NCBI RefSeq assembly: GCF_040253635.1
Contig: NZ_JBEJGX010000003.1
Span: 5,605,501 to 5,669,500 of the forward strand
Length of the DNA stretch: 64,000 nt
Direction: 5' to 3'
Source: Streptomyces sp. Edi2
Lineage (GTDB): Bacteria; Actinomycetota; Actinomycetes; Streptomycetales; Streptomycetaceae
Position numbers and translations under genes: made by a program. Shown here one piece after another: positions 34,623 through 42,962 of the stretch; within the stretch, counting starts at the first letter, position 1; each line of letters opens with the position of its first letter. The notes below the pieces were generated by a model. It was not told where the DNA came from, ran no database searches, and saw only the letters and a program-made list of their open reading frames with translations.

Positions 34623-35390
34623 ATGTCCGGCTTCCGCAGCACTGACCACCGCAGTACTGACCACCGCAGCACCGGGATTCGCAGGGCCGGTTTACGCGCC
34701 ACCGGCTTCCGCAGGACCGGTGCCCGCGGCGCCGGCGTCCGCGCCGCCCTGTTCGCCGTCCCGCTCACCCTCGCTCTCGGCCTCCTCGGCACCGCCGCCG
34801 TGCCCGCGGGGGCGGCCGGCCCCCACCCCTCCCGCACCACTCACCCCTCCCACCCGTCCCACCCCGGCACGTCCCTCACCTGCCGGGGGAAGGGCGTCGA
34901 CCCCGACGCCCGCGTCCGCCACCGGACCGAGACCGTGATCCACGCCCCGCTGCGCCGCATCTGGAAGCTGCAGACCGACGTGGAGCACTGGCCGTCCTGG
35001 CAGGCCCCCGTCGAGACCGCGAAACGCCTCGACCACGGTCCCTTCCGCAAGGGTTCGGCATTCCGGTGGACGACCCCGATACCCCCCAACCCCTCAACTC
35101 CCGCTACCGGTCTCGAGATCACCTCGACCGTCCAGCAGCTCAAGCGCCACTCCTGCCTGCGCTGGACCGGCCCCGCGATCGGCGAAGGGCTGCGCATCGA
35201 CGGTGTCCACGTATGGAACTTCACCGAGGTCAAGGGCGGCGTCCGCGTGAGCACCGAGGAGACCCACGCCGGCGCCCAGGTCGAAGCGGACGTGCCCACC
35301 GCGACCAAGATCCTGCGCGAGGGCCTGGAGGCATGGCTGCGCAACCTGAAGTCCGCCGCCGAGGCCCGGGTTCACCACCCGCAGCACTGA
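34623..35390 (+). CDS. exported SRPBCC (polyketide cyclase-like) protein
   Basis: A 255-residue protein with a long, Arg-rich, repetitive N region (STDHRSTDHRSTG, encoded by 15-bp direct repeats) before a hydrophobic signal core (LFAVPLTLALGLLGTAAV PAGAAG). The mature domain starts at VDPDARVRHRTETVIHAPLR and contains VEHWPSWQAPV and RWTGPAIGEGLRIDGVHVWN F, the START/SRPBCC pattern that forms a hydrophobic ligand cavity. Secretion is unusual for this fold, but the signal is convincing. AGAGGGGAA precedes the ATG. Divergent from TetR. Confidence 0.85.
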   Translation: MSGFRSTDHRSTDHRSTGIRRAGLRATGFRRTGARGAGVRAALFAVPLTLALGLLGTAAVPAGAAGPHPSRTTHPSHPSHPGTSLTCRGKGVDPDARVRHRTETVIHAPLRRIWKLQTDVEHWPSWQAPVETAKRLDHGPFRKGSAFRWTTPIPPNPSTPATGLEITSTVQQLKRHSCLRWTGPAIGEGLRIDGVHVWNFTEVKGGVRVSTEETHAGAQVEADVPTATKILREGLEAWLRNLKSAAEARVHHPQH

Positions 35391-35436
35391 CCCGTGAGCC
35401 CGGGCCGCGCCCGCTACCGGCCGCCGGCCGCTCTGG

Positions 35437-36696
35437 TCATGCCTGCTCCCCGGCGGGCCCCCCGACGGGCTCTCGAGGGGCGGCCTGCGGGGCGGGCGTG
35501 CGGCGGGGCAGGAGGAGGGGCGTGGTCAGGAGGAGCGCACCGGCGAGGGTGATGGCGGTGCGGGTGCCGATGAGGCCGGCGAGCAGTCCCCAGCACGCCG
35601 TCATGGCCGCGGTGGTGGTGCTGCTCGTGATGGACCACGCCGACAGGGTCCGGGTCACGCGGTCGGTGGCGGTGTGGGCGAGCCGGTAGGTGGCGAACAC
35701 CGGCGTGAAGATCCCCATGCACAGGATCAGGCCGAACTCGACAACGATGATGAGCGCGAGTCCCCAGGGGCCGGGGCCGATGAACCCCAGCCCCAGGGAC
35801 CAGCACGCCCGCAGGGTGCCGGCGGTGAGCAGCACCCGGTGCTGTCCGAACCTCGTGACCAAGGGCCGGGCGAGCCGCGAGCCGACGAGACCACCGATGC
35901 ACGACACGCCGAAGGCCAGGCCGTACTGCCACGGCGCAAAGCCCAGGTCGTGCAGGAGGAGGACGGTCAGCAGCGGCATGGTCGCCATGATCAGCGCGTT
36001 CACCAGGCCGGTGTTGAAGAACAGCGGTCGCAGGTGGGGGTGGCCCAGGATGTAGCGCCAGCCCTCAACGACATCGGCCATGGTGAAGCGTTGCGCGGGG
36101 CGGTCCGGCGGCTGCGCTTCCCGGCCGCCGATCGCCTTGATCCCCAGTGCGGAGAGCAGGAAGCTGACCGCGTTCGCGACCACCGTCGTCAACGGCCCGA
36201 ACACCCCGATGGCGACACCTCCCAGGGGCGGACCGAGCGCGGTCGCCGTCCAGGTCGTGGTCTCGAACCTGCCGTTGGCCACCAAGAGGTCGTCGGGCCT
36301 CACCAGGGCCTTCAGGTACGCGCCGCTCGCGGAGGTGAACAGGATGTTGGCAGCCGCGACGATCACCGAGACGACGACGAGCTGGGCGAAGCTCAGCCTG
36401 CCGAGCGCGTACGCGGCGGGCACCGTCAGCAACGCCGCGAACCGGAGCAGGTCCATGCCCACCATGACCGGCCGCTTACGACGGAACTCCACCCACGGTC
36501 CCAGCGGGATCGCGATCAAGGCCCCCACCGCCAGGCCTGCCGCGGACAGCACGGACACCTGTGCCGTGCCGCTGTGCAGCACCAGGACGGCGATGAGCGG
36601 GAACGCGTCGAGCGAAAGCCAGGTCCCGGCGGCGCTGGCGGCGAACGCGGCCCACAACCATCCGAACTCCCGGCCCAGCGACTGCCGGTATCTCAT
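35437..36696 (-). CDS. MFS transporter
   Basis: A 419-residue, ~12-segment transporter. WLWAAFAASAAGTWLSLDAF and the loop IPLGPWVEFRRKRPVMVGMD (motif A-like) resemble the Streptomyces MFS group related to MefA/TetV-type macrolide pumps. YLKALVRPDDLLVANGRFET and a central loop around residue 200 are also typical. It has a convergent relation to the SRPBCC gene. Substrate unknown. Confidence 0.9.
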   Translation of the reverse strand: MRYRQSLGREFGWLWAAFAASAAGTWLSLDAFPLIAVLVLHSGTAQVSVLSAAGLAVGALIAIPLGPWVEFRRKRPVMVGMDLLRFAALLTVPAAYALGRLSFAQLVVVSVIVAAANILFTSASGAYLKALVRPDDLLVANGRFETTTWTATALGPPLGGVAIGVFGPLTTVVANAVSFLLSALGIKAIGGREAQPPDRPAQRFTMADVVEGWRYILGHPHLRPLFFNTGLVNALIMATMPLLTVLLLHDLGFAPWQYGLAFGVSCIGGLVGSRLARPLVTRFGQHRVLLTAGTLRACWSLGLGFIGPGPWGLALIIVVEFGLILCMGIFTPVFATYRLAHTATDRVTRTLSAWSITSSTTTAAMTACWGLLAGLIGTRTAITLAGALLLTTPLLLPRRTPAPQAAPREPVGGPAGEQA

Positions 36697-36758
36697 TCCT
36701 GGCTCCGTCCCACCCGATTCCCCCGGTTCCCCCGATTCCCGTCAGGAGCGAGCTGCCA

Positions 36759-37061
36759 TCAAACAGCATGCGGAGCCGACTCGGGCCATGACTGCGGCAT
36801 GGGGAGAGTTCGTGGACTCACGACGGGAGCGACGGGACGGGCGGGAGCAGCAAGCGGGGCTCCGGGGTGGGGACCGGGCTCTTCGAGGAAGTCGGGCAGG
36901 GTCCGTTCCAGGACCTGCGACCGCGGTACCGGCCGTCCGGTGTCGATGAAGTGCATGACCTCGGGATCGCCGTGCAGCGCGACCAGCAACTCCGCGTCGT
37001 CCGGCCTGAACCGGCGGAGCACGAGCCGGTCCGTCCGGACCGGGGGAGGCGAGGGTGGCAT
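36759..37061 (-). pseudogene. truncated GNAT acetyltransferase gene
   Basis: The first ~55 residues from ATG 37061 (PPVRTDRLVLRRFRPDDAEL LVALHGDPEVMHFIDTGRP) are the N terminus of a GNAT enzyme of the RimJ type. After EEPGPHPGAPL the sequence becomes Pro/Ala-rich and the acetyl-CoA site (RxxGxG/A) is absent. At 100 residues it is little more than half the usual length. Probably broken by deletion or a frameshift. Confidence 0.55.
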
Positions 37062-37216
37062 CGCGTACGTCCCGTCCTGTCGTCCGCCGGGGCGCCGGGA
37101 CCTGGCTGCCCGGCCGTCTGGGCGCCACGGCATAGTAGAGCGCAGCCCGATGAGGGACATGACAATTACGGCGCGCCGTCTGCCCGGCGCCGCCGCTTAT
37201 CAGGGGGACTTGTTCC

Positions 37217-38377
37217 ATGCCATCCATCCGCCGCTCCACCGCCGCGGCCGCGGCACTGGTCGCGCTGCTCACGGGCACCGTCACCGCCTGCGGCCCCAGT
37301 GACGACAAGGCCGCCGCTTCGGGTGCCGCCGACCAGAAGGGTCAGGGTGGCGAAGGGATCCAGATCCCCAAGGGCATGCCGACCAGCCTGGACGATCTGA
37401 AGAAGTGGAAGGACGGCGGCTGGCAGAACTGGGACAAGTGGGCCCGTAAGGCTTCGGATTTCGCCAACCCGGTCATCAAGGACCACTGGAAGACGGACCG
37501 GCTGGCCAAGGCGAAGAACTCGCCCGAGATCGGGGTGCAGGCCACCGGCGCGGGCAGCGAGTTCGACGCCACGGACCCCGAGCCGCAGCCGGTCACCGCC
37601 GAGCAGGTCGCCCGCCCGTACCACCAGCACATGGCGCCGGTCGGGAAGATCTTCTTCGACAGCCCGAAGGGCCCGATGGTCTGCTCCGGCACGATCGTCG
37701 AGGACCCCGCGCACCCGGGCAAGTCCAACCTGGTGTGGACCGCGGGCCACTGCGTGCACTCCGGCAAGCAGGGCGGCTGGATGCGCAACGTCGTCTTCGT
37801 GCCGTCCTACAACGACAACGGCGCGGCGATGAACCAGGTCAGCGGCGCCCCCTCCCAGCAGGTCACCCCGTACGGCCGGTTCTGGGCCGACTGGATCACC
37901 ACGTCCGGTGAGTGGATCAACATGGGCAGCCAGCACACCGGCAACGGCGGCTCCGCCTACGACTTCGCGGTGCTGCACGTGAAGCCGGAGAACGGCGGCG
38001 GCAAGTCGCTCCAGGAGACCGTGGGGGCCGCCGCCCGGGTCGCGTTCGACACCCCCTCCGCCGACCGCATCGCCTCGCTGGACGCCTTCGGCTATCCGGC
38101 AGCGCCGCCGTTCGACGGTGCGCGCATGATGAACTGCCCGGGCCGCCCCGGCCGCCTCGTCATGCAGGAGGGCACGCCCGCCATGAACCGCATCGGCTGC
38201 AACATGACCGGCGGCACCTCCGGCGGCGGCTGGTTCGTCAACCACGGCGGCAAGCTGACGCTGGTGTCCAACACGTCGATCAGCTCCAGCAACCACACCT
38301 GGCTGGCGGGCCCGCACCTCGGCCCGGAGGCGGAGCGGGTCTTCAACGACATCAGCCGGAAGTTCGCGAACCGGTAG
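37217..38377 (+). CDS. secreted trypsin-like serine protease, lipoprotein
   Basis: A 386-residue protein with a lipoprotein signal (ALVALLTGTVTAC) and a ~115-residue polar pro-region. The chymotrypsin-fold triad is the His in NLVWTAGHCVHSG, the Asp in SAYDFAVLHV, and the Ser in NMTGGTSGGGWFV. Substrate-binding residues follow. Related exported proteases are numerous in streptomycetes and act on extracellular protein. A perfect 18-bp hairpin ends the unit. Confidence 0.9.
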   Translation: MPSIRRSTAAAAALVALLTGTVTACGPSDDKAAASGAADQKGQGGEGIQIPKGMPTSLDDLKKWKDGGWQNWDKWARKASDFANPVIKDHWKTDRLAKAKNSPEIGVQATGAGSEFDATDPEPQPVTAEQVARPYHQHMAPVGKIFFDSPKGPMVCSGTIVEDPAHPGKSNLVWTAGHCVHSGKQGGWMRNVVFVPSYNDNGAAMNQVSGAPSQQVTPYGRFWADWITTSGEWINMGSQHTGNGGSAYDFAVLHVKPENGGGKSLQETVGAAARVAFDTPSADRIASLDAFGYPAAPPFDGARMMNCPGRPGRLVMQEGTPAMNRIGCNMTGGTSGGGWFVNHGGKLTLVSNTSISSSNHTWLAGPHLGPEAERVFNDISRKFANR

Positions 38378-38406
38378 TCCGCGAGGACGTCGCCCCAGGA
38401 CCCAGA

Positions 38407-38446
38407 CCCTCGGCCCCCAGCTCGCCTTCGAGCTGGGGGCCGAGGG
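38407..38446. terminator. perfect 18-bp hairpin after the protease gene
   Basis: CCCTCGGCCCCCAGCTCG (38407-38424) pairs exactly with 38429-38446 around CCTT. It may serve both the protease gene and the convergent gene at 38487. Confidence 0.88.
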
Positions 38447-38486
38447 GTTCAGAGCGAACGACGGTCCCCCCGGAACCGCCGCGCGC

Positions 38487-39002
38487 TCAGCAGTCGAACA
38501 CCGACCAGCAGATGTCGTTCCGCAGCCGCTGGTCGTCGAGTACGAGCTCCCGGATCTGCTCCGGGAGCTGGTCACGCTGCCACTGGCACTCGCGCCGCCC
38601 GGCGGCCTCGGCCTCGCCTTCCGGCGCGGCAGCACGTGCGGCCTTGATCGCATAGGCGGCCGCACCGAGCTCGTGCGCGGCGACGTGTGCGACGGCCCCG
38701 GCCTGGCCGGCGGCGTACGCGGCATGCCGTGCCGCACCGCGCAGGTCCCGGGCCGCGCCCATGGCATGGCCTCCCGCCGCGCGCGCCTGCATCATCTTGA
38801 CCTCGCCACGCACCCAGGCGCGGGCATGCTCGATCGCCTGACGCGGCCTCGGGTCCTCGGGCCGGTCCGACGCGAAGAGGTCAAGGACGTGCTCCGCGCA
38901 GGATGCCGCCCATAGGGCGAGGAGGTGGTGATCCGCATCGGTGAGGGTCCCACCGCGGCGGATCGTCACGAAGCGAGGGTCCCGGACCTTGGGGAGGATC
39001 AT
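38487..39002 (-). CDS. putative immunity protein (Imm-5-like)
   Basis: A 171-residue, Ala-rich helical protein: LLALWAASCAEHVLDLFASD, then PEDPRPRQAIEHARAWVRGE and GAARHAAYAAGQAGAVAHVA. The (W/Y)AA-C-A-x-x-V-L-x-L-F and RPR-x-A-I-x-x-AR-A patterns are those of proteins labelled putative immunity protein in actinobacteria. No toxin gene is adjacent, so it may be an orphan. ATG 39002 with AAGGGG upstream is preferred over 39026. Confidence 0.7.
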   Translation of the reverse strand: MILPKVRDPRFVTIRRGGTLTDADHHLLALWAASCAEHVLDLFASDRPEDPRPRQAIEHARAWVRGEVKMMQARAAGGHAMGAARDLRGAARHAAYAAGQAGAVAHVAAHELGAAAYAIKAARAAAPEGEAEAAGRRECQWQRDQLPEQIRELVLDDQRLRNDICWSVFDC

Positions 39003-39059
39003 GGCTGGCGCCCCTTCTGCCGGCATCCGCCCCCACCCGAGGGCGCATCCCCGCGCAAA

Positions 39060-39398
39060 ATGATGCAGGTGAGCAGATTATCCGAGCAGGTGCAGAGCGC
39101 GGTTCCCCTTTGGCACGAACATCTCCGGGCCCCCTTCCCCGCCGGCCTGCGAGGTGCCGAGTCCGAGCCCGGGGGTACGGACCTGGTGTTGCTCGACGCG
39201 GACACCGCAGGCTGCGTGCTGACGTGGCTCAACAACGGCGGCACCCTCGACCCCGAGCGCACGCGCACCCTGCGGAGCCGCATCGACGACCTGGACCGGG
39301 TCATCCCTGAGATCACCGAGCCCGCAGGAATGCAGTACTACCAGCGCTTGCGCCGGCTTGCCCTGTTCGTCTCGGCGACCCTCCCCGGCGATGGCTGA
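39060..39398 (+). CDS. conserved hypothetical protein
   Basis: A 112-residue protein with TDLVLLDADTAGCVLTWLNN followed by RTLRSRIDDLDRVIPEITEP and YYQRLRRLALFVS. Helical, no signal or membrane segment. Two consecutive ATGs open it (39060, 39063) and no Shine-Dalgarno is visible. I know no function for it. Confidence 0.65.
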   Translation: MMQVSRLSEQVQSAVPLWHEHLRAPFPAGLRGAESEPGGTDLVLLDADTAGCVLTWLNNGGTLDPERTRTLRSRIDDLDRVIPEITEPAGMQYYQRLRRLALFVSATLPGDG

Positions 39399-39407
39399 AA
39401 CAGCTGC

Positions 39408-40862
39408 TCAGCCTTCGGAGACCAAGGCCAGACGCAGCGCCTCCAGGGCGCCGGAGAAGGCGCTGTCGCTGGGCGTCGCGTAGCCGATGACCAGGCCGTG
39501 GCGGGCCGGCATGGTGGCGGCGGGGTGGCGGTAGCCGGAGAGGCCGTCGAGGGCCAGGCCCTGCCGGCGGGCGGCGCGCAGGGCCCGCTGCTCGTCCGAC
39601 TCGGTCGCGTCGTCGGGGAGTTGGAGGACGGCGTGCAGGCCGGCGGAGAGGCCGGTGACGGTGAGGTGCGGGGCGTGGGTGGTCACCGCGTCGACCAGTT
39701 GGTCGCGGCGTCTGCGGTAGCGCTGACGCATCCGGCGGATGTGCCGGTCGTAGGCGCCGTGGGTGAGGAATTCCGCGAGGGTGAGCTGGTCGGTGACGCC
39801 CGCCCAGGCCTCGCGCTCGCCCTTGGCCTCCAGTACGGCGTCGACGAGGCGGTCGGGGAGCACCATCCAGCCCAGGCGCACCGCGGGGGACAGGCTCTTG
39901 CTGACCGAGCCGATGTAGACGACGTGGTCGGGGTCGAGGCCCTGGAGGGCGCCGACGGGCTTGCGGTCGTAGCGGAATTCGCCGTCGTAGTCGTCCTCCA
40001 GGATGAACCCGCCGGTGGCGCGCGCCCAGTTGATGGCGGCCGCCCGGCGGTCGGGGTGGAGCGGTACGCCGGTGGGGAACTGGTGGGCGGGGGTGAGGAG
40101 AGCCGCGCCCAGGCCGTCGAGCCGTGCCAACTGTGCGGTTTCGGCGCCGTGTTCGTCGAGGTTGAGGGGGTGGGTGCGGAGGCCGGCGGTGGTCAGGAGG
40201 TGGCGGTGGAAGGGGAGGCCGTAGGACTCGACGGCGAGGGGGCCGGGGAGGACGGCGGGCAGGAGCAGGCGCAGGGCGTGGGCGAAGCCGGAGCAGATGA
40301 TGATGCGTTCGGGGTCGGTGCGCACGCCGCGGGTGCGGGCCAGGTAGTCGGCGAGCGCGCGGCGCAGTTCGGGGCGGCCACGGGGGTCGCCGGGGCCGAA
40401 GGCGTCGTGCGGGGCGGCGGTCAGCGCACGGCGGGCGGCGGCCAGCCAGGCGGTGCGCGGGAAGGACGCGGCGTCCGGCTGTCCCTGGAGGAGGTTGTGC
40501 GGGCGGCGGGTCGCCGGGGCGCGGTGGACCGGGGCGCGGGTGGGCGTCAGCGGCTCCGGCCTCCCCCGGATGTTGTCCGGGAGGTGCCCCTGGGCGACGC
40601 GGGTGCCGGAGCCCTGGCGGGCGCTCAGCCAGCCTTCCGCCACCAGTTCGGCGTAGGCGTCGGCGGCGGTGTTACGGGCGATGCCGAGGTCGGCGGCGAG
40701 CGAGCGGTAGGGCGGCAGGCGGGTGCCGGGAGCCAGGCGGCCGGACCGTACGGCGTCCCGCAGCGCCCGGATGAGGACGGCGCGGCGGCTGCCGGGTCCG
40801 GTCAGCTCCAGATGCAGATCGGCGCCCAGACTCTCGGCAGAATTGACCCATGATTCCGGCAT
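39408..40862 (-). CDS. MocR/PdxR-type regulator, module 1
   Basis: A 484-residue fusion of an N-terminal GntR winged helix (residues ~25-90: ALRDAVRSGRLAPGTRLPPY RSLAADLGIARNTAADAYAE) and an aminotransferase-like fold-type I PLP domain. The PLP Lys is in YIGSVSKSLSPAVRLGW, and EDDYDGEFRYDRKPVGALQG is strongly conserved. MocR proteins sense PLP or amino-compound adducts and usually regulate the divergent gene, here an AhpD-like gene with a start only 46 bp away. The gene at 42963 codes for a second MocR of exactly equal length. Confidence 0.93.
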   Translation of the reverse strand: MPESWVNSAESLGADLHLELTGPGSRRAVLIRALRDAVRSGRLAPGTRLPPYRSLAADLGIARNTAADAYAELVAEGWLSARQGSGTRVAQGHLPDNIRGRPEPLTPTRAPVHRAPATRRPHNLLQGQPDAASFPRTAWLAAARRALTAAPHDAFGPGDPRGRPELRRALADYLARTRGVRTDPERIIICSGFAHALRLLLPAVLPGPLAVESYGLPFHRHLLTTAGLRTHPLNLDEHGAETAQLARLDGLGAALLTPAHQFPTGVPLHPDRRAAAINWARATGGFILEDDYDGEFRYDRKPVGALQGLDPDHVVYIGSVSKSLSPAVRLGWMVLPDRLVDAVLEAKGEREAWAGVTDQLTLAEFLTHGAYDRHIRRMRQRYRRRRDQLVDAVTTHAPHLTVTGLSAGLHAVLQLPDDATESDEQRALRAARRQGLALDGLSGYRHPAATMPARHGLVIGYATPSDSAFSGALEALRLALVSEG

Positions 40863-40908
40863 GGAAATGCACCCTACAGCCGGTCGCCTGCTCTTCTAGA
40901 TTGAAGAC
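40863..40908. promoter_or_regulatory. 46-bp shared promoter of MocR-AhpD module 1
   Basis: The whole gap between two divergent start codons. Its MocR side (40860-40879, read as CTGTAGGGTGCATTTCCATG on the minus strand) matches the same position of module 2 at 18 of 20 bases. Neither gene has a visible Shine-Dalgarno, so leaderless transcripts are likely. Confidence 0.6.
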
Positions 40909-41457
40909 ATGACGAATACAGCGCAGGTCAGCGAAGCGGGCACGGGGAACTCGGTGGACGCGGGGAACTCGGCGGGCACGGGGGACCCGGCGGAGGGGGC
41001 GGCGATCCGCAGTCCCCGGGTCAATTTCGCCAAGGCCGCCCCGAAGGCCTTCAAGGCCCTGATCGGCTTCGATGCCGCTGCGCGGGAGGGCCTGGACCCC
41101 ACCCTGGTCGAACTGGTCCAGATCCGTTCCTCGCAGCTCAACAAGTGTGCGTACTGCCTCCATATGCACACCTCCGACGCCCGCAAGGCCGGCGAGAGCG
41201 CGGAGCGGCTGCACATGGTGGCCGTCTGGGAGGAGGCGGCGCACTTCTTCACCGCGAAGGAGCGGGCGGCGCTGGCCCTCACCGAGGCCGTGACGCTGGT
41301 CGCCCAGGGAGGAGTGCCGGACGAGGTCTACGAGCATGCCGCCCGCCACTTCGAGGAGGCGGAGCTGGCCCGGCTGCTGGCGCTGATCTTCACGATCAAT
41401 ACGTGGAACCGGATCGCGATCAGCACGGGGAAGGTGCCGGGGACGGACGAGCGGTAG
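40909..41457 (+). CDS. carboxymuconolactone decarboxylase/AhpD-like protein, module 1
   Basis: A 182-residue protein of the AhpD/CMD family. QLNKCAYCLHMHTSDARKAG carries the redox-active Cys-x-x-Cys and the proton-relay His. AALALTEAVTLVAQGGVPDE V and LALIFTINTWNRIAIS are the flanking conserved helices. Members act as alkylhydroperoxidases or thiol reductants. The first ~35 residues (a low-complexity Gly/Thr/Ala tail) are extra. Divergent MocR regulator upstream. Its paralogue is at 42373. Confidence 0.92.
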   Translation: MTNTAQVSEAGTGNSVDAGNSAGTGDPAEGAAIRSPRVNFAKAAPKAFKALIGFDAAAREGLDPTLVELVQIRSSQLNKCAYCLHMHTSDARKAGESAERLHMVAVWEEAAHFFTAKERAALALTEAVTLVAQGGVPDEVYEHAARHFEEAELARLLALIFTINTWNRIAISTGKVPGTDER

Positions 41458-41570
41458 CGGCACGGCGGGCTCGGCACGCGTGGGCCCGGCACTCGCGGGC
41501 CCGGCACTCACGGGCGGGCCGCCGGCCGGGTGCGGGCCGTCAGCCCCCGCAGACCGTCAGCCCCGCCGCC

Positions 41571-41621
41571 TACCAGCCCCCGCCGCCTACCAGCCCCTGC
41601 CGTCTACCAGCCCCCGCCGCC
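41571..41621. repeat. three-copy 17-bp tandem repeat
   Basis: TACCAGCCCC(C/T)GCCG(C/T)C repeats at 41571, 41588 and 41605, immediately before the end of the PEP-mutase-like gene, in the gap between convergent genes. Confidence 0.75.
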
Positions 41622-41623
41622 CG

Positions 41624-42376
41624 TCACCCCTCCGCCGCCAGTTCCTCCCGCAGTTGCTCCGCCATCCCCGCCACCGCTGTCATCGCCCGGTGCTGGAGAC
41701 CGGGGCCGAAGGTGACCCGGGCCGCGCCGAGGGCGCCGAGTTCGCGCGGGGTGGGACCGTCCGGTGTCACCACGGCATTGACGGGGAGGCCGATACCGGC
41801 GGCCAGCGCGGCCAGTTCCGGGGGCGGGGCGAGGATCGGATAGACGCAGTCGGCGCCCGCGGCCGCGTACATCCGGCCGCGCCGGACCGCCTCCTCGGTG
41901 CCGCGGACACCGTGCAGATAGGTGTCGATCCGGGCGTTGAGCACCAGTGCCTCGCCGGCCTCGGCCCGGACCGCGGCCAGCCAGTCCGCCTGCTCCAGCG
42001 GGTCCCGCAGGGCGCCGGTGGCAGGGTCGGTGTCCTCCAGGTTGCAGCCCACCGCCCCGGCGTCCATGAGGCGGCCCACCAATTCCTTTGCGGACAGCCC
42101 GTATCCGGCCTCCACATCGGCCGAGACCGGGATGTCCACGGACCGCACGATCCGTGCGACGGCCGCGAACATCTCGTCGGCCGGCGTCCGGCCGTCCTCG
42201 TATCCGAGAGAGGCCGCGATGCCCGCACTGGGGGTGGCGAGCGCCGGGAAGCCGGCGTCCGCGAACACCCTTGCACTGGCCGCGTCCCAGGGGCCGGGGA
42301 GGACCAGCGGCAGCCGGGGCCCGTGGTGCAGCGCGCGCAGCGCGGTGGCTGTCACGGGGCGGTCCTCGGCGGTCAT
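41624..42376 (-). CDS. isocitrate lyase/PEP mutase superfamily protein
   Basis: A 250-residue TIM-barrel protein: LPLVLPGPWDAASARVFADA GFPALATPSAG, LGYEDG, then VSADVEAGYG (metal-binding Asp/Glu) and GCNLEDTD. This is the short PEP mutase/isocitrate-lyase group, which includes oxaloacetate decarboxylases and C-C lyases; the Lys-Lys-Cys of true isocitrate lyase is absent. Its start overlaps the stop of the AhpD-like gene (4 bp), so both are read from the module 2 promoter. Exact reaction unknown. Confidence 0.85.
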   Translation of the reverse strand: MTAEDRPVTATALRALHHGPRLPLVLPGPWDAASARVFADAGFPALATPSAGIAASLGYEDGRTPADEMFAAVARIVRSVDIPVSADVEAGYGLSAKELVGRLMDAGAVGCNLEDTDPATGALRDPLEQADWLAAVRAEAGEALVLNARIDTYLHGVRGTEEAVRRGRMYAAAGADCVYPILAPPPELAALAAGIGLPVNAVVTPDGPTPRELGALGAARVTFGPGLQHRAMTAVAGMAEQLREELAAEG

Positions 42377-42915
42377 GCCTGTCCCGGGGCCATGCGGGTG
42401 GACACGCCGAAGCGGTTCCAGGCGTTGATGGTGGTGATCAGCGCGATCAGGTGGGCCAGTTCGGCCTGGCCGAAGTGGCCGGCGGCGCGGTCGTAGACGG
42501 CATCGGGAACGAAGCCCTCGGTGAGCAGGGTGATGGCTTCGGTGAGGGCGAGTGCGGCCTGCTCCTTGGGGGAGTAGAAGTCGGCGGCCTCCTCCCAGGC
42601 GTTGAGGAGGTAGATCCGCTGCTCGGTCTCGCCGGCCGCACGGGCGTCCTTGACGTGCATGTCGAGGCAGAACGCGCAGTGATTGAGCTGCGAGGCACGG
42701 ATCTTCACCAGCTCGACCAGCGCCGGGTCGAGGTCCTTCTTCGCCGCCACCTCCAGCGCGATCATGGCCTTGTAGACCTCCGGCGCGAGCTTCGCCCAGG
42801 GCAGGCGGGGGCCGTGCCGGTGTTCGGGCTGCGCCGCCTGAGGTGTCTGTGCGGCCTGAGCTGCCGAAGTGGTCGGTGTGGGCTGTGCTGTCTGCTGAGC
42901 TGTCTGTGGCGTCAT
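42373..42915 (-). CDS. carboxymuconolactone decarboxylase/AhpD-like protein, module 2
   Basis: A 180-residue paralogue of the protein at 40909. QLNHCAFCLDMHVKDARAAG has the CxxC and His, and AALALTEAITLLTEGFVPDA and LIALITTINAWNRFGVS align along the whole length. The N-terminal tail is Gln/Thr/Ala-rich. No Shine-Dalgarno; divergent from MocR 2 with a 47-bp gap and overlapping the PEP-mutase-like gene downstream. Confidence 0.92.
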   Translation of the reverse strand: MTPQTAQQTAQPTPTTSAAQAAQTPQAAQPEHRHGPRLPWAKLAPEVYKAMIALEVAAKKDLDPALVELVKIRASQLNHCAFCLDMHVKDARAAGETEQRIYLLNAWEEAADFYSPKEQAALALTEAITLLTEGFVPDAVYDRAAGHFGQAELAHLIALITTINAWNRFGVSTRMAPGQA

Positions 42916-42962
42916 GTCTACGACGCTACGACGGCAATGGCATGGCTGTATGGTCCATTTCC
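42916..42962. promoter_or_regulatory. 47-bp shared promoter of MocR-AhpD module 2
   Basis: CTGTATGGTCCATTTCCATG at 42946-42965 (including the MocR ATG) matches the module 1 sequence at 18 of 20 positions. Both AhpD-side starts read (A/T)AGACATGACG. The conserved block is the likely MocR operator or -10/start region. Confidence 0.6.
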
